Under the pieces are notes generated by a model. It saw only the letters and a program-made list of their open reading frames with translations. It had not been told where the DNA came from and searched no databases. DNA of 34,468 bases, taken from the NCBI RefSeq assembly GCF_012641395.1, contig NZ_JABAIH010000031.1, positions 1 to 34,468 on the forward strand, given 5' to 3'. The translations under genes were made by a program, and so were the position numbers. This DNA is from Rhizobium sp. P32RR-XVIII (GTDB lineage: Bacteria > Pseudomonadota > Alphaproteobacteria > Rhizobiales > Rhizobiaceae). Positions 22,680 through 31,553 of this stretch are shown in pieces (positions within the stretch are counted from its first letter, which is position 1; the number at the start of each line of letters is the position of its first letter).

Positions 22680-23920
22680 ATGTATCGCATCTGGACGATC
22701 TTCGAAGAATATTCCCTGCTGCTGGTCTTCGGGGCAGTGATTGCCCTTACCTGGGGGAGCATCTCGCCAGAAACCTATCATCACCTCATTGACTATCCTC
22801 TCCGGGAGGACGGGCTGGTCGGTCACCTGGAAGGCGGTCGCCGCTCGCTGACATTGCATTATCTGATTAACAACGTCCTCATGGCATTCTTCTTTGCCTT
22901 GGCTGGAAAAGAAGTTTGGGAAGCGGTCGCATTAAAGGGCGGCGCGTTGCGTGGCAGGAAGGCGCTGACACCGCTTATTGCCACGGCTGGAGGCATGTTC
23001 GGCCCCGCAGTGGTCTATCTCCTCGGTGCATACATGCTCGGAAAATTCGCAATCCTGGCGCAAGGCTGGGCCATCCCAACGGCCACCGATATTGCCTTTT
23101 CCTATCTTATTGGCCGGCTGGTCTTCGGAGCACGTCATCCCGCGGTGAAGTTTTTGCTCCTCCTTGCAATTGCAGACGACGCCGGCGGACTTTTCATCTT
23201 GGCCATTTTTTATCCACAAGGCGATCTTGCTCCTGAATGGCTGCTGCTATCGGCGGGGACTGCAACAGGCGTCTGGCTGATCGCGAACTTTCTGCCTCGA
23301 AGATTGAATGGCCGAAAACCGGTCAAAGGTTTTTTCGCTCTTGTCTCTGGCAGATGGCGGTTCTGGCCCTACGCCATCGCGGCGGCAGCCTCCTGGTATG
23401 GCTTTCAGCAAGCCGGTATCCATCCGGCGCTGGCCTGTTGCCCATCATTCCGACCATACCTCATTCAGAAGCCGATCTCGGTCTGTTCGCGGAGGAAGAG
23501 GCGCAACGGACGGACCTGCTCAACGCGATGGAACATGTCCTAAAGAAGCCCGTGCAATTCGTTCTGATGCTATTTGGTTTCGCGAATGCCGGAGTTGAGT
23601 TTTCAGTCATCGGAGAGGTGACGTGGCTCGTCCTCGCAAGCCTGCTAATCGGCAAGCCGCTGGGAATTTCGATCATGGGCTGGTTTGCCGCTGGTCGGCT
23701 TGGTCTCGGCTTGCCCGACGGCATGCGCCTCGCCGACCTGCCCGTCATGGGGTGTGTTGCGTCGGTAGGGTTCACTGTTGCCCTCTTCGTCGCGACTGTA
23801 GCGTTTCCGTCAGGCGCTGAACAGGATGCCGCGAAAATGGGTGCTCTCTTCTCATTTGGAGCGGCAATCATTTCACTTGCTATAGGGCGAACGCTAGCGG
23901 TGAAGAGATCTTTGAATTGA
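22680..23920 (+). pseudogene. nhaA: Na+/H+ antiporter NhaA, frameshifted
   Basis: The first frame (ATG 22680) carries MAFFFALAGKEVWEA, GWAIPTATDIAFSYLIGR and LLLLAIADDAGGLFILAIFY, the last with the paired Asp residues of the NhaA ion site. It continues to GFQQAGIHPAL near 23432. There one base is missing, and the family sequence (LLPIIPTIPHSEADLG through FGFANAGVEFSVIG and VGFTVALFVATVAFP) goes on in the next frame to 23920. Joined, it gives about 413 residues, full length for NhaA. Either a recent single-base deletion or a sequencing error explains it. The gene has a weak ribosome-binding site and is separated from the operon by 147 bases. Confidence 0.85.
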
Positions 23921-24166
23921 ATGGCACCTCAGAGTTGGAGTCATACAAGCTTGCTTTCGCGCTTGGGCAAGAACGCCCGGTGCGGAGGTTGCCGGCGCAG
24001 TATGCGCGTTATTCGTCCGTTGTCGTGACGTTGGAAAGTGTGCGGCTCAGTGAAGCTCTGCAATGGCCAGTCACTCCTTGGCGTGTCGAAAGCTCTTACA
24101 ATTGAAAGGCTGCATGTGGCAGCGATCGTCTCGCTTGGCCGCGACTGCGTGGTCGTCGCTCCATCC
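23921..24166. other. Unassigned remnant between nhaA and the IS
   Basis: A plus-strand frame without a start reads GVSKALTIERLHVAAIVSLG and RDCVVVAPS up to the IS edge. It looks like real protein sequence cut by the insertion, but I cannot name the family. Nothing else is visible here. Confidence 0.35.
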
Positions 24167-25264
24167 GGCGTTTGTGCAGCAATGGCGGTGTGAGCGGATT
24201 TCAATCTTTGAGGTTATGCCGTTTTTGTTTTGGAGCGGACGGATTTCGGGCGTGCACATTCCAGCATGCGATTGAGAACGGCGCAGCCGAGGGCAACTTC
24301 GGTCTGCTGGGCACCGAAGGATCGTGCTCTCAGTCGGTGTCCAATGATAGACTTGTAGCGCCCGATCGCGGTTTCGACCAGTGACCGCCTGCCGTGGCCG
24401 GTCATCACTTGCCACTTCATCCGACCCTTGGCCTTGATCGCCGCGATATGATGGTCTCGTTGAGTGGGAAGCTCGGCATCCGGCTGTTCCACCGCGTTGG
24501 AGCGCGGGGGAATGACGACGGCGGCACCGTGCCCAATGACGGCTTCATAGGTCGGGTCGCCGTCATAGGCGCCATCGGCCGTGAACTGGCCAATCGGTCC
24601 GTCGATCTGATCGAGCAGCGGTTCGACTCGTGAAGCGTCGCCCGCATCCTGGTCGGTCATGACGTGAGCGATGATCTGGCCGCTGTCGGCGTCCAGCGCC
24701 AGGTGCAATTTGCGCTAGCCCCGACGGGATTTGGTCCCGTGCTTGTCTTCCAGCCACTGGCCGGCGCCGCAGACCTCGAGCCCCGTGCTGTCGATGAGGA
24801 CGTGAACGGGTCTCGGACAGCTATGCCCTTTCCGCCTGTTCGCCGTTGCCTTGTCCGGGCCCGTCGGCTCAATGTCGTGTGATCGGGTACGGCGAGATCC
24901 AAGCCCATCAGCTTCAGTACAGATGCCAGCAAGCCCTCCGTCTGACGCAGCCGCAGGCCGAACACCAGACCCAGCGTCAGGGCCGTCTCGATCGCCAGAT
25001 CGGAATAGCGAGGCTGGCCGCCACGCGTCGTGCGCTTCGGCGCCTGCCACGATGACATCGCCTCTGGTGTTATCCAAAGCGTCAGGCCACCACGCCGGCG
25101 CAGGCCGGCCTCATATTCCGGCCAGTTCGTCACCTTGAACTTCATCTTGCCGATACGATGGCGGCGGGCGGCATTGTGTTTGAAAGGCATAGGAGCAAGA
25201 GACCGGTCATTGTGTTCGCCAACTACCTACGACCACCCGATTAATGATCCACGCACCAACGTCC
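24167..25264 (-). mobile_element. IS903-like (IS5 family) element, full length, degraded
   Basis: The ends are GGCGTTTGTGCAGCAATGG (left, degenerate) and, read inward from the right, GGACGTTGGTGCGTGGATC. They begin like the IS903 ends (GGCTTTGTTG). Length is about 1.1 kb with a single transposase gene on the minus strand. No 9-bp target duplication flanks it, so flanks have been rearranged or replaced. The left 170 bases occur again at 28635-28804. Confidence 0.8.
24214..25190 (-). pseudogene. IS903-like transposase, frameshift plus nonsense
   Basis: It starts at ATG 25190 (MPFKHNAARRHRIGKMKFKV) and runs through RGGQPRYSDLAIETALTLGL and VPDHTTLSRRAR. One frameshift follows near 24830, after which VHVLIDSTGLEVCGAGQWLE lies in a different frame. 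A TAG at about 24717-24719 replaces the Trp of SW-RKLHLALD. LHLALDADSGQIIAHVMTDQ, FTADGAYDGDPTYEAV and RYKSIIGHRLRARSFG complete the DDE domain down to 24214. Two lesions make it inactive in cis. Confidence 0.8.
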
Positions 25265-25341
25265 AACACTACCAGAATGGATCAGCGTGTGCGCACCACC
25301 GTTCCGGCAATTGATTGGATGCGGTGCTTCGAGCGAAATCA

Positions 25342-25375
25342 AAACGGTCGCGATTTCTTTTCATCGCGGCCGTTT
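25342..25375 (-). terminator. Intrinsic terminator of the molybdenum hydroxylase operon
   Basis: AAACGGTCGCGAT (25342-25354) pairs with ATCGCGGCCGTTT (25363-25375) over 13 positions with one G-U wobble, closing an 8-base loop. In the minus direction the stem is followed by TTTTGATTT. It begins 18 bases past the large-subunit stop codon. Confidence 0.75.
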
Positions 25376-25392
25376 GCTTATGGTTCGCCTTT

Positions 25393-27591
25393 TTACGCTG
25401 ATAGGTTCTTGATCAGCGGCAGCTTGCGAATGGTCTTGCCGGTCGCCGCGCGCAGTGCATTGCCGACGGCTGGTCCGATCGGCGGCACGCCGGGCTCTCC
25501 AACGCCGGTGGGCGGCTCGTCCGAAGGCACGATATGCACCTCCACGCGCGGCATCTGGTCGATACGCAGTGGCGTATAGGTGTCGTAGTTATCCTGATCG
25601 ACCACGCCGCCTGTCAGCGTCAACTCCTCCTGCAGAATCGCACCCAACCCGAAGCCGATGCCGCCCTCCATCTGGGCGCGGATCTGGTCGGGATTGATCG
25701 CCGTGCCGCAATCCACCGCGCAGACGACCCGGTCAACGGTGAAGTCGCTGCCGCCCGTGTAGGTGATCTCGACCACCTCGGCGACAAAGGTCGAGAAGCT
25801 TTCATGGAGCGCCACGCCACGGAAGTGGCCTTCCGGCAGTGGCTTGCCCCAATCCGCCTTCTCTGCCGCCAGCTTCAACACAGCGGCATGACGCGGGTGG
25901 TCTTCCAGCATCGACAGGCGGAACTCGACCTGGTCGCGATTGGCGGCGGTGGCGAGTTCGTCGATGAAGGTCTCCACCACATAGGCCGTGTGAGTGGAGC
26001 CGACTGAGCGCCACCACAGGACGGGGATCTTCACGTCGCTCGTCGTCAGGTCAACCTTCAGGTTTGGGATGGCGTAGGGCAGGTTCGATGCGCCCTCGAC
26101 CGAGGTCGGGTCGATGCCGTCCCTTATCATCGCCGCGAGGGGCGAACCGTTCATGATCGACTGGCCGACGATATGATCGTAGAGACCGACGATCTTGCCG
26201 TCCTTGTCCAGACCCGCCTTGATTGCGTGGACATAGGCCGGGCGGTATCGCCCGCCGCGCATGTCGTTCTCGCGCGTCCACTGTACCTTCACCGGTTTGC
26301 CGGGGCCGAGCGCGCGCGCGGTCGCGACCGCCTCGACCACGAGGTCGGCATCCGAGACCGCGCGGCGGCCAAAACTGCCGCCGGTCTTCATCACATGCAG
26401 CTTCACCTTGTCCGGCGTCGTGCCGCCCACCTGGGCTGCGGCCGCCTGATAGATGTCGGGCATCTGGTGCCCGCCCCAAACGTCGATGGTGCCGTCCTCG
26501 TTGACGCGGGCGACCGCATTGAGCGGTTCGATCGAAGCATGAACGAGATAGGGAAACTCGTAATGTCCTTCGATCACCTTATGGGCGCTCGCCAGCGCAG
26601 CGTCGACGTCGCCATCATTGCGGGCGGTGGCGGCTGCCGGACCGTCGGCGGCCTTGTTGTATTCGGCTATGATCTCGGCGGTGCCGCGGTTCTCGGCCTT
26701 GGCCTCGTTCCACTTCACCTCGACCAGATCGCGGCCTTTCAGGGCGGTCCACATATTGGTGCCGATGACGGCGATGCCGCGCGGCGTCTGGACAACGTCG
26801 ACGACGCCGTCAAGCGCCTTGGCCTTGGCCGCGTCGAAGCTTTCGACCTCCGCGCCGAATTTCGGCGGGTGGATCATGACGGCGGTCACAAGACCATCCA
26901 TCTTCAGATCGATCGTGTAGGCTTGGGTGCCGTTGGTCTTGCCGTGTGAGTCGTAGCGCTTGAGATCGTGCGCGCCGATCTGGGTCCACTTGTCACGCGG
27001 CTTCAGTTCCACATCGTTCGGGACCGGCATTTCAGCGGCGGCCTGCGCCAGTTCGCCGAAGGTTGCGCGCTTGCCCGTGCCATGCGAGACGACACCGCCG
27101 GCAACCGTGATCTCGTCTGCCGGAACGTTCCAGTTCTTCGCTGCCGCCGCCACCAGCATGGTCCGCGCCGCAGCGCCCGCCTTGCGGTAGCGTACCCATG
27201 ACGAGGTCATGGAGGTGGAGCCGCCTGTGCCCTGCATGACCCCGCCCCAGGCGAGGTTGCCGTAGAGCGCGGGGTTGCCGGCACCGCCTACCACATCGAC
27301 CTGCGCCCAGTCGCCGTCGAGTTCTTCCATCACCAGCGTGGCGATGCCGAAATAGGAGCCTTGCCCCATTTCGAACTGCGAGGAATGGACGACGACCTTG
27401 TTCTCCGGTGTGATCTCGACATAGGTTTGGAACGGGTTGGCCGCCGGGGCGGCGGACGCGGACTGCGCCATCGCCGGTTGGGCGGCGATGAGCCGGTAGC
27501 CGACGGCAAGTCCGGCAGCGGCCGCCGTGCCGATGAGGAATTGGCGACGCGTGGGCTGGACGGCTTCTTTCTTCATTCGGAATGGCAACAT
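25393..27591 (-). CDS. Molybdenum hydroxylase large subunit (isoquinoline-oxidoreductase/xanthine-dehydrogenase family), 732 aa
   Basis: ATG 27591 has GGAGGCCTGAGCC before it, inside the end of the small-subunit gene. A Tat signal lies at residues 13-45 (PTRRQFLIGTAAAAGLAVGY), so the folded cofactor-containing enzyme is exported. Molybdopterin-binding regions are seen: FQTYVEITPENKVVVHSSQF-EMGQG, GGSFGRRAVSDADLVVEAV, and near the C-terminus GVGEPGVPPIGPAVGNAL, whose Glu is the catalytic base of the family. Substrate is an N-heterocycle or aldehyde, not decidable here. No cytochrome subunit gene is adjacent, so the electron acceptor is unknown. The gene looks intact. Confidence 0.9.
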   Translation of the reverse strand: MLPFRMKKEAVQPTRRQFLIGTAAAAGLAVGYRLIAAQPAMAQSASAAPAANPFQTYVEITPENKVVVHSSQFEMGQGSYFGIATLVMEELDGDWAQVDVVGGAGNPALYGNLAWGGVMQGTGGSTSMTSSWVRYRKAGAAARTMLVAAAAKNWNVPADEITVAGGVVSHGTGKRATFGELAQAAAEMPVPNDVELKPRDKWTQIGAHDLKRYDSHGKTNGTQAYTIDLKMDGLVTAVMIHPPKFGAEVESFDAAKAKALDGVVDVVQTPRGIAVIGTNMWTALKGRDLVEVKWNEAKAENRGTAEIIAEYNKAADGPAAATARNDGDVDAALASAHKVIEGHYEFPYLVHASIEPLNAVARVNEDGTIDVWGGHQMPDIYQAAAAQVGGTTPDKVKLHVMKTGGSFGRRAVSDADLVVEAVATARALGPGKPVKVQWTRENDMRGGRYRPAYVHAIKAGLDKDGKIVGLYDHIVGQSIMNGSPLAAMIRDGIDPTSVEGASNLPYAIPNLKVDLTTSDVKIPVLWWRSVGSTHTAYVVETFIDELATAANRDQVEFRLSMLEDHPRHAAVLKLAAEKADWGKPLPEGHFRGVALHESFSTFVAEVVEITYTGGSDFTVDRVVCAVDCGTAINPDQIRAQMEGGIGFGLGAILQEELTLTGGVVDQDNYDTYTPLRIDQMPRVEVHIVPSDEPPTGVGEPGVPPIGPAVGNALRAATGKTIRKLPLIKNLSA

Positions 27592-27594
27592 GGC

Positions 27595-28053
27595 TCAGGC
27601 CTCCAGACGGTGCGCGGCTTCGTGGATCGCCGCGCGGATGCGGTGATAGGTAGCGCAACGGCAGAGATTGCCGCTCATAGCCGAATCGATGTCGTCGTCG
27701 GTGGGCTTCGGCGTCTCGGTCAGAAGGGCGGTTGCCGACATGATCTGACCGGACTGGCAGTAGCCGCATTGCGGCACGTCCATCTCGGCCCAAACGGTCT
27801 GAACCGTCTCGCCGACCTTGCCGGAAATACCTTCGATGGTGATGATCGAAGCACCTTCTATCTCGCCGACGCTTGTCTGGCACGAGCGTGTCGGCGTGCC
27901 GTCGATATGGACCGTGCAGGCTCCACACTGGGCCATGCCGCAGCCAAATTTCGTCCCCGTCAACCCGATGACGTCCCGGATCGCCCAAAGCAGGGGCATT
28001 TCGGGATCGACGTCGAGTGTTTTCGCTTCGCCATTGAGGGTGAATGCGACCAT
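27595..28053 (-). CDS. Molybdenum hydroxylase small [2Fe-2S] subunit, 152 aa
   Basis: Two cluster domains are present. The plant-ferredoxin-type site is KFGCGMAQCGACTVHIDG with a later Cys in RSCQT, and the helical-bundle site is PQCGYCQSGQIMSA with GNLCRCATYHRIRAAIHEA. This is the IorA/CoxS pattern. ATG 28053 follows GAGGAGAGCAAGCC. Three bases separate its stop from the large-subunit start. It lacks its own Tat signal and would be exported with the large subunit as a complex. Confidence 0.92.
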   Translation of the reverse strand: MVAFTLNGEAKTLDVDPEMPLLWAIRDVIGLTGTKFGCGMAQCGACTVHIDGTPTRSCQTSVGEIEGASIITIEGISGKVGETVQTVWAEMDVPQCGYCQSGQIMSATALLTETPKPTDDDIDSAMSGNLCRCATYHRIRAAIHEAAHRLEA

Positions 28054-28223
28054 GGCTTGCTCTCCTCATGTTTCCGCTGGCTATCGCGTATCGTTTTGCT
28101 GGCGGGGAACCGACGTTATTCGAATTAGGTAGCAGCGGCAAATTATGACCACGCCGGCACGCCAACAAGCGACCCGATCGCCAATCGCGAGATCGTGATC
28201 GAACGACAGCCCAGGCAACGGAA

Positions 28224-28493
28224 AATGTGATCGACGCCATGGTCGCCAAGCGCGCCGACGATGTGGTCTTCCTCACCGGCGGAGACGCCACCGGTCGTCA
28301 CCAGCACGTCGCAGGACTTCGCAGCTTCACCCAACACCTCACCCAGAGCTGCTCGGCTATCGGGGACGATGCCGTAGTCGACCACCTTTGCCCAAGGCTC
28401 GCCCGCCAGGATGGAGCTGATCATGGTGCGGTTCGAATTGTAGAGCTGGCCGCGCGCAAGCCACTCGCGCGGCTCCCTTAGCTCTGCGCCTTC
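28224..28493 (-). pseudogene. moeA: MoeA (molybdopterin molybdenumtransferase) fragment
   Basis: About 87 codons read ELREPREWLARGQLYNSNRT, VVDYGIVPDSRAALGEVLGE and SCDVLVTTGGVSAGEEDHIV. This is the central MoaB/MogA-like domain of MoeA, with the TTGGVS-G-(Y/E)D motif that binds molybdopterin. Both sides are degenerate, and neither the N-terminal domains nor the PGNP region can be recovered in frame. It lies upstream of the molybdenum hydroxylase genes on the same strand, consistent with a former accessory gene. Confidence 0.7.
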
Positions 28494-28634
28494 GGGAAAG
28501 CCGAGGCTGCCTGCGTCACCACGACCGCTGCCTGGCGGGTATGTGAGGGTCGAAAACAACCTGCATTTGCCGGATGGGAACCTGGGAAAGATCGAACGTG
28601 GTGCTGGTCGAGACCGTTGCGACGACAATTGCAT

Positions 28635-28804
28635 GGCGTTGGTGCAGCAATGGCGGTGTGAGCGGATTTCAATCTTTGATGACGAGGTTATGCCGTTTTT
28701 GTTTTGGAGCGGACGGATTTCGGGCGTGCACATTCCAGCATGCGATTGAGAACGGCGCAGCCGAGGGCAACTTCGGTCTGCTGGGCACCGAAGGATCGTG
28801 CTCT
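28635..28804 (-). mobile_element. IS903-like end fragment, 170 bp
   Basis: Nearly the same as the left end of the element at 24167 (GGCGTTGGTGCAGCAATGGC onward), apart from a 6-base insertion (GATGAC) near 28678. It encodes the last transposase codons (FGAQQTEVALGCAVLNRMLE). It stops abruptly at about 28804, where MOSC-domain sequence begins. A solo, truncated end separating the moeA and MOSC fragments. Confidence 0.8.
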
Positions 28805-29095
28805 CCGCGTCCGGCAGGCCGTCGACGGTGAAGTTTTCACCAAATTGGCCATAGACAAAGTCGCTTCGGCCCAGATGCCGTTCCTAGTACCGATAGGATT
28901 CCATCTGGTACACGAACACCGCACGCTGCTCGCCACCATGTCCGGCGCGGTCCGCCTGCCCGTCGCCGTCGATGTTTAATCGCCGGGCCTGCGTGTACCG
29001 TCGACTGCAAGCTTCCAGATAGCGGTGTTCACGATCCTGCCCTGCCATTCGACATCGCGGGGCAAGCCGACGTTGACCGAAAGAAGGCGAACCAT
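28805..29095 (-). pseudogene. MOSC-domain protein, N-terminal fragment with frameshift and nonsense
   Basis: From ATG 29095: MVRLLSVNVGLPRDVEWQGR and TAIWKLAVDG, then a frameshift near 28985. RLNIDGDGQADRAGHGGEQR and AVFVYQMESYRY follow, then TAG (28884-28886) where Trp is expected, then ERHLGRSDFVYGQFGENFTV ending at the IS edge. GDGQ-D..GHGG..RAV.vY and FGENF-V are classic MOSC (molybdenum-cofactor sulfurase C-terminal) motifs, as in YiiM-like and ferredoxin-fused MOSC proteins. Its conserved MOSC Cys region is lost to the truncation. Confidence 0.75.
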
Positions 29096-29349
29096 GACAC
29101 GTGCTCCAAGGTTCCGACGAGGTCTTCGGGCATGCAGAGACGCCGCCCCTGCACAACGCCGCCGTGAGACGCCGCTTTACGGGAGTGAACAACCGAAGCC
29201 TCGCTCAATCCATTATACGAAGGTGTCGTCGATACTTTCGTTGGATAGCGGCTGAGCAACCATGCTGCTTTCATCTCCCTTCGCCGATCTCGAGTCCGGC
29301 CAAAGACGAATAGCTGGGCAAGCTTCTTTTCATGGCACGGATCTTGTCC
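29096..29349. other. Short stretch without a supported gene
   Basis: On the minus strand, short frames begin MKRSLPSYSSLAGLEIGEGR (29271-29333) and MKAAWLLSRYPTKVS (from 29274). Both lie downstream of the palindrome at 29350 and may be the stumps of the gene it once controlled. MKAAW is a frequent start of zinc-dependent quinone reductases, but nothing after it supports that. Confidence 0.3.
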
Positions 29350-29367
29350 AAACGATACGTATCGTTT
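29350..29367. promoter_or_regulatory. 18-bp perfect palindrome, TetR-type operator candidate
   Basis: AAACGATACGTATCGTTT is perfectly self-complementary. A and T flanks with a central GATAC/GTATC are common in TetR-family operators. It lies 50 bases past the 3' end of the fused permease gene, and no intact regulator or target gene adjoins it. Confidence 0.55.
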
Positions 29368-29416
29368 ATATGAGAGACCGTTGCCACTGACCCTGTTTCT
29401 AGTTGCGGTATCCGAA

Positions 29417-31462
29417 CTAAATCGCAGCTCGCGATCGCATAAACTGATGCACCAGCACCGGTAGGATCAGAGCAATGCCCACCAATGATGAGATCAGCTC
29501 CGGTACGACGAGTAGGATTGCTGCAACGATCAGCAAAATCCGTTCCCATGCCCTTGTCCTAACGAGAAGGAAGCCGGAAAGAGCGGAGCCCAAGCAAGTG
29601 ATGCCGAGCACGCAACCGACAAAGGCAATCGCAAAATTGTGCCAGGAGAAATTAGCTGTGACAAGCAGTAGCGACGGAGAGAAGACGAAAACAAACGGCA
29701 CAAGCACCTTGCCGAGACCAAGGCGAAACGCGGTGTTGCCGGTCTTGAAGGGATCAGCGCCAGCCATGCCTGCCGCCGCATAGGCGGCGAGCGCCACGGG
29801 GGGAGTTATGTCGGCAAGAACGCCGTAATAAAACACGAAGAAATGTGCGACAATGGGCTCGACGCCGAGCATGCCCAGTGTCGGGGCCGCGATCGTCGCC
29901 ATGATGATATAGTTGGCCGTTGTCGGAATTCCGCAGCCCATCAGGATGCAGACAACACCGGTCATGATTAGGGTGAAGAGCAGCGTCAGGGTTTGCGGTC
30001 CGAACCAGGCGACTGGAACCATGGTGCCGATCCAGGCCGCCATCTCAGCCGCCGTTGTGGTGACGATATAGGAAATCTTGAAGCCGACGCCGGTCAGCGT
30101 CACGACGCCGACGATGATGCCGACCGTTGCTGCCGCCGCCCCCACTGCGAGAGCATATTTGGCGCCATCTCGCAGACCTTCGAAGACCTCCTTTACAGAC
30201 ATACGGCGGCGGGGATTGATCAGGCCGACGGCAATGCAGAGCGTGATGCCCCAGAATGCGGCGAGATAGGGTGTATAACCGGAAAGAAGGATGCCAATCA
30301 GCACAACGAGCGGGATGATCGTCGGCCAGTCGCGCTTGAAGGCCTCCTTCAAGTCGGGCATTTCATCATCGGTCATTCCGCGAAGGCCCTCGCGCTTGGC
30401 CTCGAAATGGACCTGCACCAGGACGCCGAAGAAATGCATGAACGCTGGCACGATCGCCGCCAGGATGATTGTCGTGTAAGGCAAGTCCAAGAACTCGATC
30501 ATCAGGAATGCCGCGGCACCCATGATCGGCGGAGTGATCTGTCCACCTGTCGATGATGCGGCTTCCACCGCCCCAGCAAAGGTGCGCTTGTAGCCGAGCC
30601 GTATCATGGCCGGGATCGTCAGCGACCCAACGGTCACGGTATTTGCGACGGACGAGCCCGAGATCATGCCGAACAGCGCAGATCCGAAAATGGATATCTT
30701 GGCCGGGCCGCCGGCATATCGTCCTGCAAGCCAGGCTGCGCAATCGAGGAACAGCTGGCCAAGCCCGATCCTCGTCGCAAACACGCCAAACAGCACGAAA
30801 TGAAAGACATAGGTGGCAACGACACCCAGTGCGATCCCATATATTCCCTGTGTCGTCAGATAGAGGTGATTGATCAGCTGCGAGAAGGTTGCGCCGGGAT
30901 GGACAAGAATCCCAGGCATAGACGGCCCGTAAAGCGAATAGGCCATGAAGAGCAGTGCGATGATCGGCAAGGGCCACCCCACCGAGCGGCGGGTCGCCTC
31001 CAGAAGCACGAGGACGAGCAAGCCACCCAGCACGACATCCGTCGTGGTCGGATTTCCGACACGAAAGGCCAAGTCATCGAGTGGAATGAGCGGGACATGC
31101 ATGACCGCGATCACTGCGGCAATCGCCAATGCCCAATCGAAAATCGAAATTCCGAGCGGCCGCAATACGCTCGATTCCGCCAGTTCATCGCAACCACGGC
31201 GTGTAAGGGGGAAAACGAGGAAGATCAGGCCGAGAACGAATGACAGATGGATGCCCCGGTGCAGCATCTCCGAAAGCAAGCCAAAACCGGCTGTGTAATA
31301 ATGAAAGAGCGATAATGCGATTAGCAGCGCTCCGACCAGCCTGGCGGCAAGCGGTGCCAACGGCCGAAATCGAATTTCCGCATCGAACTTCTCTTCCAGC
31401 TCCCGCGCCTTTGCCTCGTCCAGCTCCATGGGGGAGGTCTTGCCGATGGTCTCCGCGCTCAT
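29417..31462 (-). CDS. TAXI-TRAP transporter fused permease (DctQ-DctM fusion), 681 aa
   Basis: A charged 40-residue cytoplasmic start (residues 14-32 rich in Glu/Lys) is followed by about 17 hydrophobic helices. The first four (residues 38-150) correspond to the small-permease part and the rest to the large-permease part. Family features include GSALFGMISGSSVANTVTVG, ASSTGGQITPPIMGAAAFLM, MGCGIPTTANYIIMATIAAP and VLADITPPVALAAYAAAGMA. This is the 4TM/12TM fusion typical of TAXI systems. ATG 31462 follows GAGGGATACTGGGT. It is downstream of, and presumably co-transcribed with, the receptor gene. Confidence 0.92.
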   Translation of the reverse strand: MSAETIGKTSPMELDEAKARELEEKFDAEIRFRPLAPLAARLVGALLIALSLFHYYTAGFGLLSEMLHRGIHLSFVLGLIFLVFPLTRRGCDELAESSVLRPLGISIFDWALAIAAVIAVMHVPLIPLDDLAFRVGNPTTTDVVLGGLLVLVLLEATRRSVGWPLPIIALLFMAYSLYGPSMPGILVHPGATFSQLINHLYLTTQGIYGIALGVVATYVFHFVLFGVFATRIGLGQLFLDCAAWLAGRYAGGPAKISIFGSALFGMISGSSVANTVTVGSLTIPAMIRLGYKRTFAGAVEAASSTGGQITPPIMGAAAFLMIEFLDLPYTTIILAAIVPAFMHFFGVLVQVHFEAKREGLRGMTDDEMPDLKEAFKRDWPTIIPLVVLIGILLSGYTPYLAAFWGITLCIAVGLINPRRRMSVKEVFEGLRDGAKYALAVGAAAATVGIIVGVVTLTGVGFKISYIVTTTAAEMAAWIGTMVPVAWFGPQTLTLLFTLIMTGVVCILMGCGIPTTANYIIMATIAAPTLGMLGVEPIVAHFFVFYYGVLADITPPVALAAYAAAGMAGADPFKTGNTAFRLGLGKVLVPFVFVFSPSLLLVTANFSWHNFAIAFVGCVLGITCLGSALSGFLLVRTRAWERILLIVAAILLVVPELISSLVGIALILPVLVHQFMRSRAAI

Positions 31463-31553
31463 ACCCAGTATCCCTCGAAATTCCTACATTAAAGACTGAT
31501 ACGGCGGCACGCATTCGCCTGCCGCCGCCCGCTCTCAGCTTGTTGAAAGTAAC

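Noticed and set aside
26173..26949. 258-codon open frame antisense to the hydroxylase large subunit
   Set aside because: It mirrors the GC-rich third-codon pattern of the intact gene on the other strand, has no ribosome-binding site and no recognisable motif.
27032..28291. 419-codon minus-strand frame across the hydroxylase subunits
   Set aside because: Frame-shifted reading of two genes with clear cofactor motifs; Arg/Pro-rich and without domain features.
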